6,055 nucleotides of DNA from Clostridia bacterium (GTDB lineage: Bacteria > Bacillota_E > RBS10-35 > JAJYVN01): positions 1 to 6,055 of the forward strand of contig DAHWHT010000085.1 of the NCBI GenBank assembly GCA_027335515.1. Direction: 5' to 3'. Both the position numbers and the translations under genes were made by a program. Positions within the stretch are counted from its first letter, which is position 1, and each line of letters starts with the position of its first letter. The notes beneath the pieces were generated by a model. It searched no databases. It had not been told where the DNA came from and worked only from the letters and a program-made list of their open reading frames with translations. Shown here one piece after another: positions 1 to 5,695 of the stretch.

Positions 1-327
1 CCTTGGACGGCGGTCGGTAACTTCCTGGACTCCTTCTACACCGCCGACCCTCCCGGGCGCGTCGCTCTGGTCGCAACTCCGCTGGCCGCCGCTACCGATG
101 ATGCGGCGCTTCGCTGGGCAGCTTTCCTGGCGGCCAGCACAGACTGGCTCGCCTACCGCTTTGGCATGGAGCGCCCGGACTGGGTGTTGCGTCCCGAGTA
201 CGTCCTCCTTGAGCCGTGGTTCCTGTACCCGGAGGGGGCGCTGCGTATCTCGTCGCTGTTCTTGACGCCCCCCCCGTTCAAAGCCCGGAACATCTTCTGC
301 GGCGACAACGCGTTGGATCGGGTGTAG
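1..327 (+). CDS. C-terminal part of an unidentified protein paired with a nucleotidyltransferase
   Basis: The frame is open from the first base to a TAG at 325-327, giving 108 codons of a protein whose start lies outside the window. The segment is soluble-looking and rich in aromatic residues, with WLAYRFGMERPDW and LLEPWFLYPEG, and it ends in PPFKARNIFCGDNALDRV. From memory, C-termini of this kind (…RNIF…NALxRV) occur in small proteins encoded directly upstream of DUF6036 nucleotidyltransferases, which is the arrangement here. The next start codon follows after a 4-base gap, so the two genes are probably cotranscribed and translationally coupled. The N-terminal part, where a DNA-binding domain might be expected, is not visible. 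The pair could be a toxin-antitoxin-like or stress module, but that is inference from gene layout. The reading frame is certain enough; the function is not known. Confidence 0.75.
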   Translation, partial: PWTAVGNFLDSFYTADPPGRVALVATPLAAATDDAALRWAAFLAASTDWLAYRFGMERPDWVLRPEYVLLEPWFLYPEGALRISSLFLTPPPFKARNIFCGDNALDRV

Positions 328-331
328 GTCG

Positions 332-1111
332 ATGACACGTGATGAAATCGAGCGCAATTTGCAGGCCCTGGGCGGCAAACTTGCAGAGCGCGGCGTCCAT
401 GGCGAGATCATGGTTGCTGGCGGCGCCGCGATGGTGCTGACCCTCGCCAACCGGGATGTTACGCAGGACGTGGATGCTTTCATCGGCGGGGATGCTGCTG
501 CCGTGCGTGAAGCTGCGTTAGAAGTGGCGCGTGAGCAGGGCCTACCGGTGTCGTGGCTCAACGACGCCGTGAAGGGCTTCTTCTATGCGGGTACACCTCC
601 GCACGGCCTTTGGGCGGTTTACGGCCATCTGACCGTGTACACGGTGGACCCGCGGTATCTATTCGCAATGAAGGCAGCGGCGGCGCGGCCTCGCGACATA
701 GATGACATGGTCGCGCTGGTGCGGCATTTAGGGCTTCGACGTCCGGCGGACGGGATCGCGTTGATCGAAAGGTACATACCCGCCAGGCTTCAAACGCCCA
801 AGATGCAGTACGCTATCGAGGCAGCTTTCGTGTCCGCTGGCACGGCATCAGTCCCCGCCTCACCACGGACGACATCAACCCGCAGGGCGGGGGGGCCGAC
901 TTCACTTCGGGCGTGGGAGCACGGGTACCTCCTGGCGCCGAGTGGCGTCATGCACTTGTGCGGCCCGGTTCTAGGTACAACCGCCCTTTGCGGGAGGCAC
1001 TTCGGGCCAAAGGGCGCTTCGTTCATTCGACCAGCGGCCCTTCCGGGCAGGGCTCGGTTCTGCAAAGTGTGCAGGCAGGCGCTCTGCTCGCGGCGCGAGG
1101 GGTCCTCATGA
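332..1111 (+). CDS. DUF6036-type nucleotidyltransferase-fold protein with an extra Cys/His-rich tail
   Basis: ATG 332 lies 4 bases after the previous stop; no strong Shine-Dalgarno site is visible, so coupling is likely. Residues 1-165 look like a minimal nucleotidyltransferase fold. The VAGGAAM segment (GG at 30-31) is followed by TQDVDAF with Asp46 and Asp48, the usual GG…DxD metal-binding pattern. YLFAMKAAAARPRDIDDMVALVRHLGL (110-136) matches the conserved C-terminal K…RPRDxDD block of the family, and the last family-like stretch is ERYIPARLQTPKMQYAIEAAF. Family members normally end near 165-175 residues. Here the frame continues to 259 through a Gly/Arg/Thr linker containing a 7-G tract (889-895). 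It then enters a tail with MHLC (207-210), LCGR (219-222) and CKVC (244-247), a spacing typical of small zinc-ribbon-like proteins. This is either a true fusion or two neighbouring genes joined by an indel. The nucleotide substrate or target is unknown. Confidence 0.75.
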   Translation: MTRDEIERNLQALGGKLAERGVHGEIMVAGGAAMVLTLANRDVTQDVDAFIGGDAAAVREAALEVAREQGLPVSWLNDAVKGFFYAGTPPHGLWAVYGHLTVYTVDPRYLFAMKAAAARPRDIDDMVALVRHLGLRRPADGIALIERYIPARLQTPKMQYAIEAAFVSAGTASVPASPRTTSTRRAGGPTSLRAWEHGYLLAPSGVMHLCGPVLGTTALCGRHFGPKGASFIRPAALPGRARFCKVCRQALCSRREGSS

Positions 1112-1203
1112 GCGGTCGCCGCGCGGATCGTGGGGGTGGCCGCCATAGGGGGCGCGGCAGCCCCGCCCCAATACGTTCCGGGAGGCGGGAGGTGCTTCCA
1201 TGA
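1108..1203 (+). CDS. Possible 31-residue basic peptide overlapping the nucleotidyltransferase stop
   Basis: ATG 1108 overlaps the TGA at 1109-1111 of the preceding gene in an ATGA arrangement, a layout typical of translationally coupled genes. The product would be 31 residues, rich in Gly and Arg, with no recognisable domain. Its stop falls exactly where homology to the truncated minus-strand membrane gene ends (about 1204). It may therefore be the beginning of a longer gene cut by the same rearrangement, or a chance frame. The only support is the ATGA overlap, so confidence is low. Confidence 0.2.
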   Translation: MSGRRADRGGGRHRGRGSPAPIRSGRREVLP

Positions 1204-1506
1204 CAGCACCGGAACCGTAGTCGCTATGATGCCACGGCCGGTCACAGCTGCGATGCGATGATCGGACGATAGGCTTTGGTAGAGTACAACCGCTGCTGGG
1301 ATCAGAAGGAGCGCCGCGAAAAACGTTACCTCGTTGGCAAACGCCAGAAGGATCGTGTGGGACGCCGCCCACGAGAGAATCTCAATGCCAGTCGAGGGCG
1401 GCGGGCCAGACAGGAAGTCCAATAAGATGCTCGCCAGGAACAATATTCCGCTAACTGCGAACGCGAATCCGCCGACTGTTGCGAATTCCTTTGGTTGGCC
1501 TGTCAT
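1204..1506 (-). pseudogene. 5' fragment of a small multi-pass membrane protein, truncated near base 1204
   Basis: The ATG at 1506-1504 is preceded by a clear Shine-Dalgarno site (AAGGAG on the minus strand, 1517-1512) at 5-base spacing, so this is a real gene start. The first 101 residues read as a typical integral membrane protein. There is a hydrophobic helix at about 11-32, a GPPPSTG turn, a hydrophobic stretch at about 50-78 ending LLLIPAAVVLYQSL, and the beginning of a third helix at about 92-101 (GIIATTVPVL). The next codons switch to Pro/Arg/Gly-rich sequence (SWKHLPPPG) with no membrane character. The third helix is therefore cut and the 3' half of the gene is missing, although the frame stays open until base 790. 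The style resembles small hypothetical membrane proteins of the DUF4386 type found in Bacillota and Actinomycetota; that family assignment is a guess. A palindromic operator lies upstream. Confidence 0.65.
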
Positions 1507-1619
1507 ACTAGCTCCTTGCAAATCTCCGGAGGTGTGCCGGACGGTTCTGACACTAACTTGGTTGTTGGGATTGCAACGCCGAGCCGAAGGGTTGAAAGCA
1601 GGCTGACGTCCAGCCGTAT

Positions 1620-1635
1620 TTAACGACGTCGTTAA
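1620..1635. promoter_or_regulatory. Perfect 16-bp palindrome, probable TetR-type operator
   Basis: TTAACGACGTCGTTAA is a perfect inverted repeat without a spacer, AT at its outer ends and CG-rich inside. That is the usual form of a TetR-family operator. It lies 114 bases upstream of the start codon of the truncated membrane gene on the minus strand. The core GACGTC occurs again at 1605-1610, exactly 20 bp away (two helical turns), inside a small GGCTG/CAGCC inverted repeat at 1601-1615. No regulator gene is visible in the window. A convincing -35/-10 pair could not be assigned. Confidence 0.5.
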
Positions 1636-1793
1636 GCTGTGTGCCGGTGCGGGCGAACCGCGGTACCTGTTTGGGTCCAGCCTCCGAACGGTTTTGGAAC
1701 ATGGTAAGGATGCTGCTCGGAGTCCACATCCAAGGGGCGTGGCGCATTCTTGTGGGGCCGGTGGTGAATCACCGGACATGGTACGATACCATT

Positions 1794-2337
1794 GATTGTC
1801 GTAGATGTCCGCGTGGGATGCGCGGTGGAGTGAAGGCACGTACGCGGAAGACGTGATCAGGTCGCGCGGCGTCGGCTCTGGCATGACCGCGGGCCGAGCA
1901 CGTCTTGTAGACGGATAGCAGCGTGGAGCAACGACCAGCGTGGGCCCGTACCATGGGGTTTTGTATGCCGGCATCCGCCCGAATTCCGACCACCCGGCAT
2001 CCGAGATGGGCCGCGCCAGGTGCCGGTTGCGGATCATGATACGCACGGACAGGTCTTCGACCACGACGACGGACTGGGTTCGGTGTTCGCCCCTTTTTGT
2101 GGGCAGCTTGTGCAGGAAGTCCATGCGTTGACGGCGGACGCGGCGATGCGGACGAGCCAGTCCGGCCGCCGGCTTGCGCCAGCTGCGGGAACGGCGTGGC
2201 ATGTGCCCGCTGCGCCGTCGGCAACGGCGCTGGGCGCTGGGCCCTGGTCCTTGGCGTGGGCGTGCGTGGACAGCCCAGCCCAACGCCCTTGTCGTCCTGG
2301 ACGACGGGTCGTCGTATCCCTCAGATCCCACTCCCAC
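1794..2337 (-). pseudogene. tnpB: Degraded TnpB (IS200/IS605-type RuvC-like protein) relic
   Basis: Read on the minus strand, this stretch aligns by eye with the C-terminal half of TnpB. In order: VGVGSEG (2337-2317) in place of the RuvC-I motif VGxDLG; AAGLARPHRRVRRQRMDFLHKL (near 2172-2104), a hallmark TnpB block; VVVVEDLSV (2070-2044) with the RuvC-II Glu; RNRHLARPISDAGWSEF; and YKTPWYGPTLVV. Zinc-finger traces (KTCSARGHARAD, DHVFRVRAF) then appear in a different minus frame between about 1909 and 1835. The first frame resumes with LHRASHADIYDN, matching the RDxNAA end. The first Asp is lost (D to G), the third Asp appears lost, and most zinc-finger cysteines are gone. The N-terminal part is not recognisable. 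Intact TnpB is an RNA-guided nuclease encoded in transposons; this copy is frameshifted and cannot be active. No intact transposon end or guide RNA can be assigned. Confidence 0.75.
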
Positions 2338-2511
2338 GCCATCGGTCGCCGTCTGGGCTCGCGTACTCGCCGTTTCGCCCCCACCCGGCCCTTGCCCACC
2401 TGGCCCGTCCTCCGGATGGATGTTACCCTGGGCCTTGCCCACCGGAAGGACGCCCGTCGCCATCCGCCGAACCCTAGGCCCCACGCCCACGGGAAGTGGG
2501 GGTCTCCAAGG

Positions 2512-2559
2512 ATGTGGACCCTCTTGTCGGTTTGTGAGGCTGCCCGCCGGTGTGGATGA
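2512..2559 (+). CDS. Possible 15-residue leader peptide overlapping the bcsA-like start
   Basis: ATG 2512 opens a frame of 15 codons, MWTLLSVCEAARRCG, whose TGA (2557-2559) overlaps an ATG at 2556 of the large glycosyltransferase gene in an ATGA arrangement. A weak purine stretch (CCAAGG) precedes the start. Such a uORF could couple translation to the main gene. It is short, and the same frame has no stop for some distance upstream, so chance is a fair alternative. Confidence 0.2.
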   Translation: MWTLLSVCEAARRCG

Positions 2560-5018
2560 CCTGGGGGCACCTGGACGCGCGGACGCGGGTCGTGCTGGTT
2601 GGGCTCGAGTTGGTGGGCCTGCTGGTTTTGGCCGTCCTCGCCCGCCGTCGCGGGTGGGCGCGGGTGGCGCTGGCCGTTGCGGAGATCCTGATCACCGCCG
2701 CATACCTGCTCTGGCGGGCGGAGTTCACCGGGGTATTCCAGCCCTGGCCGGACGCGGTGGCGTGGGGGATTCTGCTTGGCGCCGAATGCTTCGGCTTCTT
2801 TCAGCAGGTGGTTTTCCTCCTGACCATGGCCCCTGCGTATCGCCGCACGGTGCCCGACTGGCCGACGGATCGGCCGTTGCCCACGGTCGACGTGTTTGTG
2901 ACCACTGCCAACGAGCCGTTGACGGTCTTGCGGCGGACGCTGATCGCCTGTCGCCAAATTGACTATCCGGCGGACCGCGTCGCGGTGTATGTCCTGGACG
3001 ACGGGGCGCGGCCAGAGGTGAAGGCGTTCGCCGAGGGCTTGGGATTGCGGTACGTCGCGCGTTCGACGCACGAACACGCGAAGGCGGGAAACCTCAACCA
3101 TGGCCTGGAGGTCAGCGATGGCGAGCTCGTTCTGACTCTGGATGCGGACATGGTTCCCAAATCCAATATCTTGCGCCGGATGATCGGAGACTTTGCGACG
3201 CCGGGAACCGGTTTTGCGCAGGCCCCACAGGCGTTCTTCAACGCGGATCCCTTTCAGTTCAATCTCGGCGTGCATCGCCACCTTCCGGGTGAGCAGGACT
3301 TTTTCATGCGCTACCAACTCCGCGCCCGTGACCGCGTCGGTGCGGTGATGTACGTGGGGTCCAACGCTCTCTTCTCCCGTGCGGCGCTGCGGGAACTGGG
3401 CGGTTTTTCGACGGGCAGCGTTACCGAGGATGTGCTTACCGGCATGCTGCTGGAGGCGCGCGGCTTTCGGGGTACCTTCGTCGACGAGGTGTTGGCGGTT
3501 GGTTTGGCGGCCGAGTCGTTCGCCGAGATGGTGCCGCAGCGCGTGCGCTGGTGCCGGGGTTCCCTGCAGACGGCGCGGTTGGCCAATCCCCTGACCCTGC
3601 CCGGCCTCACGCCCGCCCAACGGGTGCAATATCTGAGCGGACTCCTCTACTGGTTCGGCAGCCTGCAGAAGCTGGTCTATCTGCTGATGCCGGTGCTGTA
3701 TCTCGATTTCGGTATCGCCGCCCTGCACGCCACGTTGAGCGGCATCCTGACGTTCTGGCTGCCCTCCTTCGTCAGCGGCATGCTGGCCTTTGGCGCGGTG
3801 GCCGGCGGGCGCCGGACCTTCTTTTGGAGCCACCTCTACGATATCGCCTTCATGCCGGTGCTGAGTCGGGCCGTGCTCGCCGAGGCCTTCGGCGGGCGTG
3901 CCCCGCACTTTCACGTGACCCGCAAGGGTCTGCGCCGCGACGGCTTTCACGTGGTGGGTGCGGTCTTTTGGCCGCTCGCCGCGCTCGGCGCGTGCACCCT
4001 GATCGGGCTGGGGCGCGCCCTCCCGGACTTGCTGGCCGGCCCGCCATACCGCGGATACCCGGTGGCGCATGTGGGACCGGCCGCCGTGGCCATCAACGTG
4101 TTTTGGGCCGTGTCCAACCTTGGGGGAATCGCCCTCGCCGTCCTGGCGAGCGTGGATCGGCCCCGCCGCCGTACGGGAGAGCGCTTCCCGCTACGCCTGC
4201 CCGCGCTGATCGACGGGGGTTCGTGGAGGATCGCCGGGGAGACGCGGGACGTGGGTGAAGGCGGCGCGCTCGTGGTGCTTCCCGAGGTCCCACCGCACAT
4301 TACAGGCTCGGTGCGGGTGCTGTTGGGGCAGCGTTGGCGGGACGCCGCCGGTGGCGGTTCCCCGGGTGCGCCCGGCGCCGCGGGGATCGCGCTGGCGGTG
4401 GCGGCGGAGGTGGTCTATCAGGAGTCGGAGCGGAACGGGGTGGCGGTGGGCCTGCGTTTCGTCCACCTGGCCCTGGCTCAGGAGGCCCGCATCCTGCAGT
4501 TGCTTTTCGACCGGCCGGAGGCGATCGAGCCTTCCCCCATTGCGTCCGCCCCCGGATGGCTGCGGGCCGTGTTCCGGACGTGGGCGGCGATCACCCCTCA
4601 CCCCCGCCGCCGGCGGGAGGCACGCGTTCGCAGTCGGATCCCGGTGACCATGCGCTTCTCGCGCGATGCGTCCACATCCGGTTCGGCGGGGGCCTCCGCG
4701 GGCGTGGGCCGCGACGGCGCCGATGTCGCGGAGCCCTGGATTCACGGCGAATGTCTGGACGTGAGTTGGGGGGGGCTCCTGGTGCGTGTGCCCCGAAGGG
4801 CCCTGCGGGGGGCGTCGCCGCCCCCTTCGGGGGTGTCGGTGGCAGTGCGGTGGCCGGCTTCCGGTGGTCTCGTGCGGTTGGACGCGACCGGGGTGCGGTT
4901 CGAGCGCCAAGCTCGTTGGGTTGCCTGCCACCTGCGTTGGGCGGATCCGAATCGGGCGGCACCCGTCATCCACGATGTGCTCGCTTCAAAGGCCGGCCGG
5001 GTGACGGCGGGGGGGTGA
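2550..5018 (+). CDS. bcsA: BcsA-type cellulose synthase catalytic subunit with two C-terminal PilZ-like segments
   Basis: This is an inner-membrane processive family 2 glycosyltransferase of 822 residues that should polymerise UDP-glucose (or a related sugar) and thread the chain through its own membrane channel. Hydrophobic helices lie at about 12-33, 38-57 and 69-95. The cytosolic GT domain (about 110-340) carries LDDG (149-152), KAGNLNH, LDAD (197-200), VGSNALF, TED (292-294) and QRVRW (330-334), the D,D,D,QxxRW signature. More helices follow (about 360-418, 464-488, 508-534), with the gating loop FHVTRK at 454-459. A PilZ-like segment starts with RTGER (541-545) but has DVGEGG (567-572) instead of DxSxxG. 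A second has RVRSR (692-696) and a canonical DVSWGG (737-742). PilZ binds c-di-GMP and opens the gating loop in known BcsA. An in-frame TGA at 2535 limits the start to GTG 2550 (GAGG 10 bases upstream) or ATG 2556. No BcsB, BcsZ or BcsC gene is adjacent. Alternative products such as another beta-glucan cannot be excluded. Confidence 0.93.
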   Translation: MWMTWGHLDARTRVVLVGLELVGLLVLAVLARRRGWARVALAVAEILITAAYLLWRAEFTGVFQPWPDAVAWGILLGAECFGFFQQVVFLLTMAPAYRRTVPDWPTDRPLPTVDVFVTTANEPLTVLRRTLIACRQIDYPADRVAVYVLDDGARPEVKAFAEGLGLRYVARSTHEHAKAGNLNHGLEVSDGELVLTLDADMVPKSNILRRMIGDFATPGTGFAQAPQAFFNADPFQFNLGVHRHLPGEQDFFMRYQLRARDRVGAVMYVGSNALFSRAALRELGGFSTGSVTEDVLTGMLLEARGFRGTFVDEVLAVGLAAESFAEMVPQRVRWCRGSLQTARLANPLTLPGLTPAQRVQYLSGLLYWFGSLQKLVYLLMPVLYLDFGIAALHATLSGILTFWLPSFVSGMLAFGAVAGGRRTFFWSHLYDIAFMPVLSRAVLAEAFGGRAPHFHVTRKGLRRDGFHVVGAVFWPLAALGACTLIGLGRALPDLLAGPPYRGYPVAHVGPAAVAINVFWAVSNLGGIALAVLASVDRPRRRTGERFPLRLPALIDGGSWRIAGETRDVGEGGALVVLPEVPPHITGSVRVLLGQRWRDAAGGGSPGAPGAAGIALAVAAEVVYQESERNGVAVGLRFVHLALAQEARILQLLFDRPEAIEPSPIASAPGWLRAVFRTWAAITPHPRRRREARVRSRIPVTMRFSRDASTSGSAGASAGVGRDGADVAEPWIHGECLDVSWGGLLVRVPRRALRGASPPPSGVSVAVRWPASGGLVRLDATGVRFERQARWVACHLRWADPNRAAPVIHDVLASKAGRVTAGG
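4791..4832 (+). other. Strong stem-loop inside the second PilZ coding segment
   Basis: GGGGGCG (4808-4814) pairs with CGCCCCC (4819-4825) over a TCGC loop. CCCCGAA (4791-4797) pairs with TTCGGGG (4826-4832), which directly continues the right arm. The left arm has a 10-base internal bulge. The total is 14 base pairs, nearly all G-C. It lies 15 bases downstream of an 8-G tract (4768-4775). The structure is seen directly; any function in frameshifting or mRNA stability is inference. Confidence 0.45.
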
Positions 5019-5397
5019 AGCAGCTACCCCAGACCCGCGCATCGCGCCGAGAAAGTAGGGATGAGCAGGCGTGATGGGCGGTGGGAGGTTCTCCGCCCGG
5101 CGGAGGCCGCACGGGCTGGAGGCGCGGTTTTGACGTGTTGGGCGTCCGCGTCGCGGTCGCCGCAGGCCAGGAGTCGCAAGACGCACCGGTCGAGTTGGTC
5201 AAGGAGCTGCGGTTGCTCGCGACCCGTTTCCCAGCGGAGTGGTACAGGAAGCGGGGCGGGCGCCGTTGGCGGGTAGGCGGGAGAAGGGCCAAGCGACCGA
5301 CGGGATGCGCGCGCGGGGCCAACGGCGCGGAGCCCTGCGGTTCTTCCCCTACGGGGCTCGCGGCGTTGCTCCCATACCCACCAATCCGGCCAGGCGC
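5019..5397. other. Stretch without a firm gene; contains one coding-like segment and a hairpin
   Basis: No confident gene is visible between the bcsA stop and the isomerase remnant. A plus-strand frame from about 5132 to 5275 has strongly GC-rich third codon positions and a protein-like reading (VELVKELRLLATRFPAEWY), suggesting a decayed or frameshifted small gene. Possible starts are GTG 5081 in the same frame, or ATG 5061 in another frame (MSRRDGRWEVLRPAEAARAG), which would need a slip near TTTT at 5128-5131. CTCCGCCCGGCGGAG at 5090-5104 is a palindrome. A hairpin at 5326-5362 (CGCG-AGCCC paired with GGGCT-CGCG, 18-base loop) has no T-tract, so it is not a convincing terminator. No terminator for bcsA was found. 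Confidence 0.4.
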
Positions 5398-5580
5398 TCA
5401 GGCGGGGGGAACCGCCAGAGCCAGGATCCGATCGATGCGCTCGCCGGTTTCCGCAAGGTCAGCCCCGCTCACCTCGGAAGTCAGGTAGGCGTTGTAGCCG
5501 ATCGCGCCGAGCGCGGCAACGACCGGGGGCCGATCGACGTCGCCATCCATCAACGGGTGCATCCCACAAATGTGGCGGGC
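5398..5580 (-). pseudogene. 3' fragment of a sugar-phosphate isomerase/epimerase-type gene
   Basis: The minus-strand frame ending at the TGA 5400-5398 reads MHPLMDGDVDRPPVVAALG, then AIGYNAYLTSEVSGADL and ETGERIDRILALAVPPA. The pattern GDVDxPxVxxALxxIGYxxYLTxEV, followed by a helix with regularly spaced acidic and basic residues, is the usual C-terminal strand and helix of TIM-barrel sugar-phosphate isomerases/epimerases (xylose isomerase-like, AP endonuclease 2 fold). Only about 55-60 residues of an expected 270-300 remain. Upstream of HPLMDGD the reading (ILTFARHICG) loses family likeness just where the AT-rich direct repeat at 5582-5601 begins. The N-terminal part may lie beyond the putative insertion sequence, outside the window. 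The sugar substrate cannot be told from the fragment. Confidence 0.6.
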
Positions 5581-5581
5581 A

Positions 5582-5601
5582 AATGTTAAGATAATGTTAA
5601 G
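5582..5601. repeat. Tandem 9-bp direct repeat at the probable left end of an insertion sequence
   Basis: AATGTTAAG occurs at 5582-5590 and again at 5593-5601, separated by AT. The stretch is unusually AT-rich against the surrounding GC-rich DNA and sits exactly between the broken isomerase fragment and the leader of the putative transposase gene. It could be part of the element's terminal sequence, or a -10-like promoter region (TAAGAT/TAATGT). Confidence 0.4.
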
Positions 5602-5632
5602 AACCAGGAACCTCCAGGCGTGGGGATAAAGA

Positions 5633-5689
5633 CCTCTCCCGGACTTGACCAACGCCGGGCAGGCAATACACCACCAAGCCGGGGAGAGG
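5633..5689 (+). promoter_or_regulatory. Leader hairpin covering the ribosome site of the putative transposase gene
   Basis: CCTCTCCC (5633-5640) pairs perfectly with GGGAGAGG (5682-5689). GG (5641-5642) pairs with CC (5679-5680), and CTTG (5644-5647) pairs with CAAG (5675-5678), giving 14 base pairs with two single-base bulges and a 27-base loop. The right arm contains the Shine-Dalgarno site GGGGAGAGG of the GTG start at 5696. A long transcript through the leader would hide this site, whereas one starting inside it would not. Such masking of read-through transcripts is known for IS10 and IS50 transposases. Confidence 0.5.
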
Positions 5690-5695
5690 CGTGCG

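Noticed and set aside
913..1203. A 96-codon plus-strand ORF overlapping the nucleotidyltransferase tail
   Set aside because: The overlapping frame carries the Cys/His pattern, whereas this one has no recognisable motif. Only its last 31 codons, from ATG 1108, are kept as a weak candidate.
1641..1856. A plus-strand ORF next to the palindrome as a divergent regulator gene
   Set aside because: Its product shows no helix-turn-helix pattern and it overlaps the TnpB relic on the other strand.
790..2490. A single 566-codon minus-strand open frame
   Set aside because: It strings together unrelated pieces: the TnpB relic, non-coding sequence, the membrane protein fragment and antisense of the nucleotidyltransferase tail. 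It is open only because of high GC content.
2338..2549. Possible c-di-GMP riboswitch or promoter upstream of the synthase gene
   Set aside because: I could not see the conserved GEMM-type core or a convincing -35/-10 pair. Only weak stems such as CCCAC/GTGGG near 2481-2500 are present.
2034..4070. A 678-codon minus-strand open frame opposite the synthase gene
   Set aside because: It is antisense to a gene with clear catalytic motifs, is rich in Arg, Gln, His and Pro as expected of a shadow frame, and has no domain.
5326..5362. Rho-independent terminator
   Set aside because: The stem is only 9 bp with an 18-base loop and no T-tract.
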